Positions 34,599 to 49,500 are shown, counted from the stretch's first letter. The stretch is DNA of 64,000 nt from Calamus simplicifolius (GCA_900491605.1 UESW01003904.1:1239654-1303653), one strand, 5' to 3'. Numbers and translations: made by a program. Notes: generated from the letters alone by a model not told the origin.

Positions 34599-37500
34599 TC
34601 AAGGCCCTGCTCGAATGCCAAGACAACTGCTTGGCATTACTATACCAGTCCTCTTCGCAGCCATGTACTTGGCAACTGAAATCCCACACTTTATGCCAGC
34701 TATCAGCTTAACCCACCTCCAACGAGATTGCATTAAATATTCACGGATCATTGCCTCCGAGTCATCATCAGGCATGCATTGATCATCAGCACATGACCCA
34801 GTTGTGAGTAAGACCTCATCTAAAATATCATTCATGTGCGTATTCTTCCAAGGAACACTTGTTGGAGCAATGGGCGGGGAAACGTCGTTGTCAGCCATCA
34901 TTATATCAATGTCATTTGGATTTTCAAAGGCAAGATTTTTCCAGTGGTCCACTGATTTCTGCAAGAAAATTGATGACGGTGTTTCAAATAAACATAGCAA
35001 ACAACCAGCAGAGTATCCATTCTACATTTAGTTGGAGGTGCTAGGTTCAAAACTTAGGAGCTGTTCTTAAGGCTATGTTTGGATGTTTGGAGAGGAAGGA
35101 AGAAGAGAGTAAAAGGAAGGAAAGGGATGAAAAGGAAAGGAAGGGAAAGGTTGTTCTTCTTTTCTTGTTTGGATAGGAGGGGAGGGAAAAGGAAGGTAAT
35201 ATGAATTATCTTGTTTGGATAGGAGGGAAGGGGAAGGAAAGAAAAAAGATATGTGACAATTATACCCCATTCGTCCAGAATCTTGGATCAAACGATGGAA
35301 CTCTTATCCATCAGATAACATCAAGGGCTATGATTGTCTTACTTATTTTAGGTAGTCGGAAGAGTGCACATAAATGGACCAGGCGAGGCCATGCGAGAAG
35401 CAAATGCTTCCTCCACCCGATATATTGGACATAAATCGTTGTACATTAGCAAATTGTAGAATGTAACAGAACTAGTTTGTTCAAATCTCTCCCATCAGCA
35501 AGCAAATAAGTTTGAAGAAAATAAAATAAACTAAAACTAAAAAGAAGATTAGGAGAAGATAACAAAGGTAGCGAACGGCAGAGGACGAAAAGGGTTGAAC
35601 AGAGGATAATGGACATACCTCGTAACGATCTATTTCAAGGCGGTGCTTGATGACAAAGAAAAAGGCAACGGAAGGATAATGGACATACCTCGTAACGATC
35701 TGTTTCAAGGCGGTGCTTGGTGACGAAAAGAAAGGCAACGAAGGCGGCAGCGAGTACTCGAGTTGAAGGAGAAGAAAAACCCTAGACTAGAGCATGAACC
35801 GTCAAAATATAAATATAGAGAAGGATATTTTGGTCTTCCAAGAAAGTATGACTTAAACTTTTTTCCTCCTCCAGCTTACCTTCCGATTTGGGGGTTAACA
35901 AATTTACGCTCGTTAAGGGGAAAGAAGGGGAATCAGTTACTCCCATTTCCTTCCTCCTCTTTTTTTCATCCTCCTCCCAAACAAGGTAACTTATGACCTT
36001 TCTCCTTCTTTTTCTTCCCCTCCCCTCCATTCCCTCCCATCCAAACAGACCCTAACTGTTTCACTTGAAATTTTAATTTTGTGGTGTCCCCACCTACTTG
36101 TCAGAGAGAGAGAGAGAGAGAGGAGAGAGATCACTAGAAACCAGAATATATCACACACACAATGTGTAAGGTCACTATAAAGTATATATTCAATAGATTT
36201 TTTTTTTCTTTCAAGGAAATTTTTATAGATGTTGTAGGGACTCCCCCCCCACCCCATGCACCATGTTGTTAGCTGTTGTCAACCCATTTTGACCTGTGAA
36301 CTAGTTGGGCCTGATGTGGTGCTATCAAAGCCCAGGGGGGCTAACTTGTATTGGGTTGGATGTGAGTCCAAGGGTTGAGATTAAATCAAGTCACGGATGT
36401 ACACGGGCTTGGGAATTAGTTTAATTTCATTGGGTTAGTCCATGGGAGTTTTTGTTGAGTCTGGGCCTGGCCCACTCTCTAATTTCTAGGGTTTGAGGAA
36501 TAGAGAACAGATTCTTTTCTTTCAAGAATTCTTCTTATCTGGCCCACTCTCTAGTTTCTAGGGTTTGAAAAATAGAGAACAGATTCTTTTCTTTCAAGAA
36601 TTCTTCTTATCTTCTTTTCCCCATCCTCTCTCTCTTCTTCTCTCCATCTTCTCCCTCTTCCTCATAGCATGGTGTTCCGAGTGCTGCGCGGCTCTCAGGG
36701 TTCGTGGGTTATGGTGAGGTTCAATATCCCACTGACGTGAAGAAGACTCGGCATTGCTTGATCTCGTGGAAGCATCACAGAAGTGTGGGGTGGGCTTCCT
36801 CCCTATCACGAAGGTGCAGACGGAAGAACCTTCATGGAAACCAGCCACGAGCAGATTTCTCCCAGGATTTGGATGTGGGAGGAATCAGACGTTGAACGGA
36901 ACTTATGGAGGGGAGAAAAGGCTTCTTTGACCCGTTGACCTACGGGGAGGGAGGAGGCGCTACGTGAAGTCTTCACGGAATCCATGCTACGTGAAGACGT
37001 GAGGAGAGAAAAGGGAGGGGAGGTTCCAACCATGCAAAAATCCTAAGAAAACAAAAGGGGCTCGGTAGTTTGAATTTCGGTTCAAAAGATTCAACTCCGG
37101 TTCAAAGGATTCAAGAATGATAACTAGTCTGATCATTGGTAAAAGGATAAAATCCTTGGTTCTTATTCAACGAGGAATCCCACTACTATCTCTAAACACC
37201 AACAATTGGTATCAGAGCCTGGTTCAGGAACAAGAAGTTGTTTGGAGATCTTAAAGGACTGAAAAATTTCAGCAAAGTCTCATTAAGGTATCTCTTAATT
37301 TTCTAAAATTTATTTTTATGCTATTTTTGTTTTGGTTGAAATCTCGCCATAGGTAGTAGCATAAAAATAGATTTTGAAAAGTTTGATGGGAAAAAAAGTT
37401 TCTCCATGTGAAAAGTTTGGGTAGAGGACCTTCTTGTGCAGCAGGGTTTAGATCTGGCTTTGGAGGAAAGGCCATATGGGATGACGGATAAGCAGATGAT

Positions 37501-40500
37501 GTTGGAAAAGAAGGCATGTTCAATGATCAGGGGATGTCTGGCAAATTCAGTCCTTTATTCAGTGCTGGAGGAGAAGACTCTAAAAGGACTCTGATCGAAG
37601 TTGCAAGCCCTCTACATGGGGAAGAATATGTGCAATAAGTTGATGTTAAAGAAATGCCTCTATAGCCTTCGGATGTCTAAAGGTGGAGTGTGCTGGGCCA
37701 CATCCAGGTGTTCGATCAGATGAGCAATGAATTGCTAAATGTCAGGGTCAAGATGGAGGAGGAAGATAAGGCACTTTTGCTATTGTGTTTGCTGCCCACA
37801 TCACATGACTCATTGGTCACGATGCTGCTCTATAGGAAGGAGACATTATTCTATGAAGATATTGTCTCAGTACTTCGGATGAATGAGCAGAGGGAGAGGA
37901 TGACCAAGGAAGCTGTTCTCCATGAGGGTCTATCAGTTGGGGAAAGGTCAGGCAGAGGCAGAGGCAGAGGCAGGGACAGGAGAAGGCCTAGGGGATGGTT
38001 ATAGTCCAGGAAGGCTAAGTGCTACAAGTGTGGTGAGGTAGGACATTTTAAAAGGGATTATCCTAAGTTGAAAAAGGAAGAAAGGAAGGATCTGAATCTG
38101 TGAGTACAGTTGCAGATAGGAGGTGGAAGATGATCTCTTGGTGGTATCAGATGGTCACAGACACAGCATAGAGATGTGGACCTTGGATTCAGCCTGTTCT
38201 CATCATTACACTCCTAATCGGTCTTGGTTCAGCACTTACACAGAGGTTGATAAGGGATGTGTGACTCTTGGAGATGATCACCCTTGCAAGGTGGCAGGGA
38301 TTGGCACAGTGAGGGTGAGAATGTTTGATGGCATGGTGCGCACTCTTACCAGCATGAAGCATATCCCAGAACTCAAGAAGAATCTGATGTCACTGGGGTA
38401 CCTGGAGCAGACAGGAATAGCTTTAGCAGTCATGCCAGGAGTGGAGTTCTGAACATCTCCAATGAAGCTATGGTGGTGATGAAAGGGAGAAGGCTGGAGA
38501 ACAACCTATACAGGTTGGAGAGCTCTGTGGTGACAGAAAAATCTGAGACAGCAGCTGTGGAACAGGATCCTCGAGATGTGTACAGGATATGACATTACCG
38601 TCTAGGTCATATGGAAGACAGGGGGATGAAAGAACTGAGCAAGAGAGGACTACTTCCGAACCTGAGTGGTGGAGTCATGGAGATATGTGAGTCATATCAG
38701 CTGGGGAAGCATAGGAGTGTGCAGTTCTTGGTCAGCACAGCTAGGAGTGCAAAACCCCTGGAATTAGTACACATGGATGTTTGGGGATCAGCCCCGATTT
38801 CTGCAAGGAATGGGGCCGGATACTTCTTTACCCTGATAGATGATTTTTCAGGAAAGTAGTAGATCTACTTCATGAAGGAAAAATCAGAGGTCTTCACCAA
38901 GTTCAAAATCTGGAAGGCTGAGGTAGAGAAGGAGCAGGATAGGAGTGTGAAGTGTCTGAGATCAAACAGTGGCGGAAAATATACCAGCAGGGAGTTCCAG
39001 AGATTTCGTAAGGAGTGGGGCATCAAAAGGAACTTCTTGGTGATGGAAACTTCTCAACAGGAAAGGATGGCTGAGAGGATAAACAGAACACTGTTGGAAA
39101 AAGCAAGGTGCTTGAGGCTGCAGGCAGGGCTTCCAAAGATATTCTGGGTTGACGCAGTAGGTGCAACTAGCTACTTGGTCAATCGATCACCGCACACCAG
39201 ATTGGATGGAGGCATTCCAGAGAAAATATGGTCTGGAGGGAAGATAAGCTTGAACCATCTGAGGGTGTTTGGATGCATGGCATATGTGCATGTTAGTGCT
39301 GGGGAGCGGAGTAAGTTGGATGCCAGGTCTAAGAAGATGGTGTTCCTGGCTACCCACATGGAATCAAGGGGTATCGGCTATGAGACCCCTTATAGAAGAA
39401 GGTTGTCATCAACAGGGATGTGACCTTCGATGAGAGCTCGATTCTTCAGAGCAGAGATGGTACAGATGCACAACAGGAACTACAGGGGGTGGAATACGAT
39501 AACACTAGTCAGATGACTTCCTACGCAGTCGTGCCATTTGCTAGTAGACCAGAAGGATTTGAGATTCAGATGGAGAGGACTGACATAGGGGTCAAAAGCC
39601 AGGAAGTTCAGCAGGATGCAGCTGAGCAGAGGACTCAGAAGGATGCAGCTAGGCAGGGGACTGATACTGGAATCGCACTGCACAGGCCCAGAAGAAATAT
39701 GCGACCACCAGTTCGATACGGCTTCGAGGATTCGGTGTCATATACCCTGATGACATTGAATGAAGACCCTTACACCTATGAGAAGGTTGTGGAGAGCCAG
39801 AACAGCCAGGATAAAGATAGGTGGGTCCAGGCTATGGCAGAAGATGCAAGCTATGGCAAAGAAGATGCAGTCTCTCTACAGGACTGGCACGTGGTAGATG
39901 GTCCAATTGCCACCAGGAAAGAAACCATTTGATTGCAAATGGGTTTATCAGCGCAAGAAAGGGCCTTCAGAGCAAGGAGGTATCATGTACAAGGCAGGAC
40001 TAGTGGCCAAAGGATACTTTCGAAAGGAAGGCTTCGACTATAGAGAGCTGGTGGAAGAAGATGGAGCGGAGCTAATGAAGGTACGAATCAAGAAGAATCC
40101 AGCAATGTACTGACCAAGGTTCTTTCATGGGACAGCTTTTATAGGGATTGCAGCTGATGGACATGGCGGACGTGCTAAGGCCTTGAAAGAACCAGGTGGA
40201 GATTGTTGGGCCTGGTGTGGTGCTATCAAGGCCCAGAGGGGCTAACTTGTATTGGGCTGGGTGTGAGTCCAAGGGTTGAGATTAAATCAAGTCACGGGTG
40301 TACATGGGCTTGGGGATTAGTTTAATCTCATGAGGTTAGTCCATGGGAGTTTTTGTTGAGTCTGGGCTTGACCCACTTCGTGGATGTATTTAAACTCTAA
40401 TTTTTAGGATTTGAAGAATAGAGAACATATTCTTTTCTCCCAAGAATTCTTCTTATCTTCTTATCCCCATCATCTCTCTCTTCTTCTCTCTGTCTTCTCC

Positions 40501-43500
40501 CTCTTCCTCATTGCATGGTGTTCCGAGTGCTGCGCGGCTCTCAGGGTTCGTGGGTTATGGTGAGGTTCAATATCCCACTGACGTGAAGAAGACTCGGCAT
40601 CGCTTGATCTCGTGGAAGCATCACGGAAGCGTGGGGTGGGCTTCCTCCCTATCACGAAGGTGCAAACGGAAGAACCTTCACGGAAACCAGCCACGAGCAG
40701 ATTTCTCCCAGGATTTGAATGTGGGTGAAATTAGACGTTGAACGGAACTTGTGGAGGGGAGAAAAGGCTTCTTTGACCCGTTGACCCACGGGGAGGGAGG
40801 AGGCGCTACGTGAAGTCTTCACAGAATCCATGCTACGTGAAGATGTGAGGAGAGAAAAGGGAGGGGAGGTTCCAGCCATGCAAAAATCCTAAGAAAACAA
40901 AAGGGGCTGCGGTAGTTTGAATTTTGGTTCAAAGGGTTCTAACTCCGGTTCAAAGGATTCAAGAACGGTAACTAGTCTGATCATTGGTAAAAGGATAAAA
41001 TCCTTGGTTCTTATTCAACGAGGAATCCCACTACTGTCTCTAAACACCAACAGAACCCACTAAACCTATCCTCTCCTCCTCTCACATTCTTCCTTTCTGC
41101 CAAACCCCATCGCAACATTGCTTCACCTATCCATCTCACTAATTCAATAATGGCACCAACTCTGAACAGGAGCAATGCTATTGGAAAGCAATGAGAGGAT
41201 ACAATGTTGTTTGGGGATTGATGCAACTGCAGAGGGATGAGAAGAGGGAATAGATTGGACAGCGGCAGTTGATATAATAGTAGCATTGTTGCAAAGGGAA
41301 AGGAGGAGGTGAGCCATGAGGGCAAGGCAGTGGAGGCAAAGAGAGATATGAGATGATGCATTTTACTAAATACTCTTCAGAAGTTATCTGGCCTGTCTTT
41401 CTCCCAAGAAATATCTGGTTGTGACATAAAGATTCCAAACAGTTATCCTAGCGATGGCATCCAAACTCAACAGCACTCTTTTCGGTACAACCTTTCAACC
41501 AAGCAAACAGGTTTTGTGAAGATTCACGTGAACTGGTGCACTAAAATTTTTCATGTTTTTCCTCAAAATAACGTTTTCATGCAAGTGGTATATTGAGATG
41601 TGAAGAACATACAGGGTCTACACTGCAAATTAATTTTAAAATTGGACCTGAGTACAGGTTCATATGCAGTACCAGAAAATAAAAAGTTTTTTGTTATTGG
41701 TGCCTCATCTAGCAGTTTCATGCTAACTTATTATCAAGTTCAATAATCAGTTGCATGAAATATGATGAAGAGACGTGACAACCATGATGAGTCAATGTAA
41801 AGGATTAATTTTCTGAATCAAAATACACACCTGTTGAAACGCAGTTAGGTTACCCACGGTGTGATAATGGCCATCAAATTTTGCTCCAATGAGTTGATTT
41901 ATTGAATTGAAAATGAGCACAACATTCTGCCCTGAAACTTTATAAGAATAAAGTTCGTTGCCTACAGGACACTTCTGCGCACATGTGACAATTTTTTGCC
42001 ACTTCTGGTTTTCTGCCTTGTAGCCAAGTAACTAAAAGTTGGAAGAAAAAAAGTAAATTTTATGAGTTTGCATGCTACCAGTATATCTTTGCAGAAATAT
42101 TTATAAGGTAACTTGCTTACACATCGCAGCCTTTCATGATTCATGTTGAAGGCTTGTAGGAATTGCTGTACGGTATGGATCCTTCCATCCACAAGCCTTT
42201 TATGAAGTTTTCCATCTTTCATTATATATTTCAAACGCCATACTTCATCAGTCAATGATGGAATATCATGCTTTTGATTTGCTGTCACAAGATAATTTTA
42301 CTTTAAGAGTAAGCATTACTGACAGTTGTCTGAACATATCATTCATTAATTTTTATCATATTCTCCATCTGTTTTTTTTCATCTGAGGTTTTTTATGAAC
42401 TGTTTATGGTAGATAATGCTTATAAATTTCAAACTGTATAAGGCAAGTTTAATGCATGTCTACATATGTAATTTAATCTGTAAGCTAATTGTAGTTACGC
42501 AATCCAGTACAGTGGAGGACATTCTCCAAGACACAATAGTCATGTCCCTGAAAACTGCTCATGGAGCACATAGGGAACACAATGATGCGACTACATATCC
42601 ACTTACAAGTTGCATATATTTCCATCATGCTTGTTCTCCATATAGGTTTCACAACTGATATACACACAAAATGCCTCTATGATGATCAAACATTAAACAT
42701 ATATAGAAACAATGGTGCATCTAATAATGCTAAATAATTATTTTGTAGAAAATGGCTGTATGCTGGTAACCAATTATCTAGCTAGTTTAATTGTCACTCG
42801 ATCGCCTATTTCAAGTATGCAACTCCACATTCATTACATATTTGGCGGCTCACTTCAGGTGAAAAAGCCCACCCCTTACTAAACTGGCAACAACTGGGAG
42901 GTTAATAGACCTGATATTATATATTTCCAGCATGATTACATCTTTTTAGTTAGCTTCCTGGGCTCCAGGAGACATAAAATTATTGTGATAACACTTGTCG
43001 AACCACCTCTAACTACATAAAATTACACAAAGATCAGGCAAAGGCAATGGTTACATAATTTAACTGATGTTTGCAAACGCTTATCAAAGGTGTCCCTACT
43101 CAAGGGCCAAAATACTCCTTATGGGCACAACAAGGAAAAAATAGATGATTGAGGAGTGCATGTAAAGTCTACACTTCACAGATTTGAGGGGTAGTTGTAG
43201 GTGATATCTGCCATTTAGTTAATGATCATATCAAGCTCACAGAGCTTAAATATGTAAAATTTTTGGTTGAAGCAAGATCCAGACAGTTCTGAAAAAGCTC
43301 AGAGCGAAAAAAAAAGCCACCATAAGCTCCACTTACTCAAACAGAACATGATCAAATCTCAAAGAAAATTTTCGTGTATTATTTGGACAGAGAAAAGTGA
43401 TTGCATTATAGTATTTAGCAATTGTAGTGTTCTCTGTCAGGCAACATTTCAAAATTGTACTGATGCTTGAATTTTAGATGTTCTTTAACACAGCAATTTT

Positions 43501-46500
43501 GTTTTTGATGACCCTGAAATGTAGAAGTCCACATTGTTCCAAGACATAACACGTTTTTCTGGCACTGCCACCTACAAAGCCTCAGTACATCAACTCAAAA
43601 AATCTAGATGAAAAATTAAAATTTAAAAGGCATCTATGTCTCAGATATATATATTCTACGATGTAGGAAATTCAATAATGCCATATACAATCTCGTAGAT
43701 AACAAAGATTTCAATATGATCCTTTTTTGCAAGAGAAAAGATGGCATTGACATTACAAAATCACAACTTTATTAGGTAAAAAACAAAAAATTTAAGATCA
43801 TATAATATTTTTTTGATCTTTGGGCTTTGTCTAGCGTTGTTATTTTCACATTTTGTGGGTATGCTGGTTCAATTGAAGGCCCCATTATTGAAAACAACCT
43901 AGTTAACTAATTGAGTTATGAGCACGAATGCAAATGAATCAGGACATCAACTGTGCTAGTAACATCTTATCTGCACGTGTAGTAACGCATAATTTTTCAT
44001 TGCTGACAAGGCATCTATGTTGGCATATATTACATCAGGGAGATGAAATTTTTTTGATTATTTATTTCAATTAATTTATCATCTCCAAACTTCAGAGTCT
44101 TACTAAAAATATTAAGAAGATAAAAGTATTAAGAGGAGAGAAACTTACATTCCACACGACGGTCTTTTACCCTCAAAGGCTCACTTATTCCTTCTTGAAC
44201 TCTATCTTTAATGCTTTCACTCTGAGAAAGTCTCACACCAAGCCTGAACTTTTGACTTCTTGTCCAACTTGAGTTATCTGTAAAAGTGGCATGAACAAGA
44301 TATCCAACTCCTTTGTTCAGCTTAATAACCAACTCTCCTGTCAGCACTGGTCCTTTACCATTTCTTGGAGGGACGACATGATCTTTAAACTTTTTCTCAG
44401 TCCAGTTTTCATGTCTATCACTAACAAAATCTCCCCGAATGACCACTATCTCAACCTTAGCTGAAGACAAGGGATCAGAAGTGATAACCTCCCGTAAGTT
44501 AGAATCCATTAGAGCTATCTGGATATCCATCCCATCCTCTGCTAAGAGGCTTTTGAATGTGAAAACCTCATTTGGTGGCTTGTTCTGAAAATGCAGGCGA
44601 TACCTGATTTCCTGGTCCTGATTGCTAAGTAGTCTACAAAAATAGCTATTAAAAATTATATTCTGTTCGATGACCCAAACAAGGGCATCAGTTATTATTC
44701 TTAAGCTACCAAACGTGTATTGAGCAATTCTGGTATGATGCAACATAAAACATGTCTTGCTCATGCATCATGACAGTTTCTATGTTGTTAAGCAATTATT
44801 AAAGAAAATGCACATATATGTGCCCACAAAAGATGGCAACCATATTGCTATAAATAATGTCAATGAAAAACCTACCAGTAGGTCAGAAAAACAACTGCAA
44901 ACAGTAAGAGCTAACATATGTAAACTGTAGCAATGCTACATGTTGCTGAAAGAAAGGAATCTTTTTATTTTTTGAATTTAATAGGAAAATCAGTAAAATT
45001 AAAGTTATAAAAAATATGCACATATTATTCAAACATCTTTGTACAATCTATCTATGCAGAAAGAAGATAAGGTTGCTGATTTTTTTAAGGAAGACGCTGA
45101 CTTCCTTGGGACATAGAATTCAGAGTTACCGAGCTTCACGACATCAACAATGAACTTGACAGGATTTTTCAATCTACTACAGAAGTTCATTTTACTTATC
45201 ACATGGTGCTGGGCTAATAATGAGATTTTTTAGTGAGAAATTCCTATTCTACCATCAGGGGTTGTTTGTTTGCTTGCAATTGGGTAGTTTGCAGGTGCAA
45301 ATGAATTGCAGACATCCAAAATAATTATTGGGATGTCCGCAATTGCAATTGCAGGTTGCATTTGAACTGCCAAAAAATGTCTAAATCTTGTAATTGGAAT
45401 TGCAGGCAAAATTGGCCATGGTTCCAATTACAAGATTTGTTGCGTTCGAAACTAGCCCTCAGATTAGTCCACTTACCATTCCGAGACCATTGAAATTTAA
45501 TATTATATCATTATAATATCTTATAGAAATAATTATATTTATAATATATAATAATATATAATTTTATTAATATAACTTTATTAATATAATAATATATATT
45601 ATAAATATCAAAAAATTTCTATAATATTGTAATAATATAGATTACTACTACAATATCAGATGATATAGTGTTGATTGATGAAATTAAATCTGAAGTAAAT
45701 GTTAAGCTAAAGATTTGGAGAGAGGCTTTACAATCTAAAGGTTTTAAGATTAGTAGAATTAAAACTGAATGCATGAAATATAATTTTAGCGGGAGTAGAA
45801 ATACAAATAAAAAAACGGTGAAGATTGCAAGCCAAAAGATACCAAAGAGTAAAAAATTTAGGTATTTGGGATCAATTATCCAGCAAGAAGGTGAAATAGG
45901 TGAAGACATGAATCATAAAGTTAAAGCAGGATGGATTAAGTGGAGGAGTGCTTCGGGAGTATTGTATGATCGGCGCATCTCATTAAAATTGAAAGAAAAA
46001 TTCTATAAAACTGCTATTAGGCCCAGCTATGCTATATGGAACAGAGTGTTGGGCAGTACTGAAATAATATGTGAATAAATTAAGTGTAACAAAAATACAT
46101 ATGTTAAGATGGATATATGGTAAAACTTTAAAAGATAGAATTAGAAATAAACATATAAGAGAAATGATAAGAGTAGCTCCAATTGAAGATAAAATGAGAG
46201 AAAATTGATTACAGTAGTTTGGATATATACAACGAAGACCTTTATATGCTCTAGTTAGAAAGAGTGATCTTTTAATAATCCATGGTAAGGATAGAGGTAG
46301 AGGTAGGCCTAAACTAAAATGGACAGAAATAATTAAAAAGATATAACTATTTGTAATTTGAATGTCGACTTAGTCCTGAATAGAGTAGAGTAGAGGAAGA
46401 GATTCATGTAGCCATGTAGTTGGGAAAAGGCTTAGATGAGTTGAGTACAATATCAATAATATAACAATTATTATGATTATAATACATCTAATTAATTATT

Positions 46501-49500
46501 TCTACTATATCCAAGGTTTTAAAACTTGATCTGGTTATGGCTCCAGTCCCCTAGGTAGAGTTTCAATTTTTGCTTTTTTGGCAGTTTTAGCAATTTCCCC
46601 TCGAGTTCAAAGTTTCAGCCAAAAGACCAAAAAAATCCAAAAAAAAAATCAAGGTAAGTTATTTCTATCATTTTATTAAGTTATCTAAGATCATAACTTC
46701 TATAATTTTGACAGTTTTAGATTGGACTTAGACTATTTTAAAGTTTAACACAATAAAAATATTGAACTATTGTATAAAATACCCAATATCACTCAATCAA
46801 GTATGATTTAATAAATATATAAGAGTATAGAAATGAATACATATATCAATTTAATATGATACTTTTGTAGGGTGGGTCATGCAAATCATTATCATTATGG
46901 TGTGGATGAGAGCAATGAAATGGATAAGGATAATGACGAAATGATTCAGTATCAAGATTTTAAATCTCGTGGAAAAGAGGTATCTTGATTTTTTCATGAA
47001 GTAAGATACATGTATCTTATTCCATCTCAATCCTCGATCCGATCAAGCATCTCAGTACTTGTTTAGGATGCTTTTCTCTTTAAAAAATTTATTTGTGAAG
47101 CTTTAGTATTTTATTCAATTTTTAAATATATTTTGACATTAAAAGTTATATCTTTATGATAAATTAGATTTATTTAAAATTGATATCGTAATATATTATA
47201 GCCAAGATAGGATGGGACAGGATAACTGAGCTTGGTTCTAGAACATGAGACGAGATGTCCTAACCGTGTCAGCCCCGATCCCTCTGAGAGTTAAATCACT
47301 GCTTACTATCACTATTTATATAATTTTACTACACATTACAATGTTGTTTACTTCTTTAAAATTAAAGATACTCTAATTGTGTCTTGCTAACCATTAAAAT
47401 ATTCCTACAAAATAAAACATTGACCAGACCATTAGAGTCTTAGATAATGTATGATTCAATTATATGATGAATTTTAGAAAACATTAAACCTACATAGTTG
47501 TTAAATGAGAAAAATAACAAACAAAGTTTCAGTTAGTTTCAACAAAAACGGTTAAAATTGGCCAAAAACATAAAAATTGTCTGAAACTAAAACTTTTGAT
47601 CAACTTTTAGACCAATTTTGACTGAACATAATCCCTTGATTGGATCATAATGATTCTTATTATAACCTATATATAATATAACAACAATACTATAACTATT
47701 TTATAATAATTACTAGTAATTATGGTAATTTTATAACAATTCACTAATGATTTAGTAAGATTATTACTTTCCATTGAAATTATAGAAAATAATATGATAA
47801 TGATTAAACTATAATAGAAAAGTATATTAATATAATAACTATTGTTATAATATTGTAACAATGACTTAATAATATAACTATTATTATTATGATCATACTA
47901 TACTTATTTAATTATTATTATTCTATCATAATGTCTCATTACAATTTATATTATTACAATAATAATCAGAAAATTTGGTAAAATTGGCCAAAACAATCGA
48001 AATGGTCTGAAACTGAAAATTTTAATCATCTTCAAACCAATTTTACCTGAACCTAATCCATTTTAGCCAAAAATCTAAACCTTGATTGTATCATAATGAT
48101 TCTTATTATAAGCTATATATAATAATTACTAGTAATTATAGTAATTTTATAATAATCCAATAATTATTTAATAAGATTATTACTTTTTATTGAAGTTAGG
48201 GAAAATAATATGATAATGATTATACCATAATAGAAAAGTGCATTGATATAATAACTATTGCTATAATATCGTAATAATGATTTGATAATATAACTATTAT
48301 TATGATCATATATACTTATTTAATTATTGTTATTCGATCATAATGTCTTATTATAATTTATACATTACAATAATAATCATAACTATTAGTTATTATAATT
48401 ATATATTATAAATATATATTATGATTATAACAATATATCTAATTTATATGACATATACAATTTATATGTGAAACCTTTCTTATATACTCAACTCAACTCA
48501 TCTAAGCCTTTTCCCAACTATGAAACCATTTTTATATAATTACTATAAAAATGGATAATTAAATAATAATTTAATAATTTATTATATTTACTATCATAAG
48601 TATAAAAAATAAAATGATTAATATAAGCCATATATAATATTATAAACCTAATTATGATTAAAATTGTAATTATAATTAGTCATAGCAACACCATTTCCTG
48701 GATGGCATTGTTTATTTGGAAGTGTGTGCTAGAAGAAATAGATATTCTTATCCCACTTCTGTTTAGAGAGAAATTAGTACTGCAGATTAACCTCAAGAAC
48801 TAGATAGGCCCGTCAATCAGTGCTTTATGTAAGTTAGAAGTTGAGTCCATGGATTGTCTTTTCCTCAACTTTGCATCCACCAATGTCATATGGTATCATT
48901 TTTTAAGCAAGCTCAGTTTACTCCCCATCTCAAATGACATTCATGCTTTTTGGACCAGTTGGAGAAAATTCCACTAAAAGATGCTGGAGACTAAACTGAG
49001 ATACAATAGCTGAACCAACCTGTTGGTCAGTTTGGCTGGAAAGAAACAATTGGATATTTTCAGATAAATCTTCATTAGAGCTGGAAGTTCTTAGTTCTTA
49101 TTTTTTCTGGTTAAAGATTGGACCAGCTTAGTTCTTTTGAATAGGCATCATATTCTATTTTATCTTCTCTAAATGTTCTCTGATTTTTCTCTTGTTCTTC
49201 TTCTTTTTCCTCTCTTTTCTTCTATTCTATCTCTTTCTAAATTCTATTTTATGCCTGATGTACTTACATCTTCCTTTCATTCTCTGAAAGTGATTAGATA
49301 AGACTAACCTTTCTTTCAAACAAAAAAAATAAGCATATCTTATACACAAACTTCTAGCTTTCTTGGTTTTTGTTTGAAGCATTGGGCATAGTGAACAATA
49401 TTCAGCACATTTCAGCTGCAAGTAGGTAAATCAACAAAAAATGTAGCGTAGAAAAGTCCATCCCTTGAACTATAAGAGTAAAATTCCAAGTCCTAAAGTG

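Larger units (their letters stand above)
36303..41052 (+). mobile_element. Ty1/copia element 2, RT-deleted, inside CBP60 intron 6
   Basis: Same family as 26580-31424. LTRs lie at 36303-37204 and 40204-41052. The primer-binding site ATTGGTATCAGAGCCTGG is next to the left LTR, and AGGTGGAGAT precedes the right LTR. Flanks are GAACT and GAACC. It is inserted antisense to CBP60 transcription. The interior is collinear with element 1, including the fused RT/RNase H remnant. Confidence 0.93.
34959..41830 (-). other. CBP60 intron 6 (6.9 kb), TE-filled
   Basis: It runs from donor CAACAG|GTGTGT (41830) to acceptor TTCTTGCAG (34959). It holds a MITE at 35071-36052 and the full copia element 2 at 36303-41052. 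Without these two the intron would be about 1.1 kb. The 41053-41830 remainder shows nothing I recognise. Confidence 0.85.
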
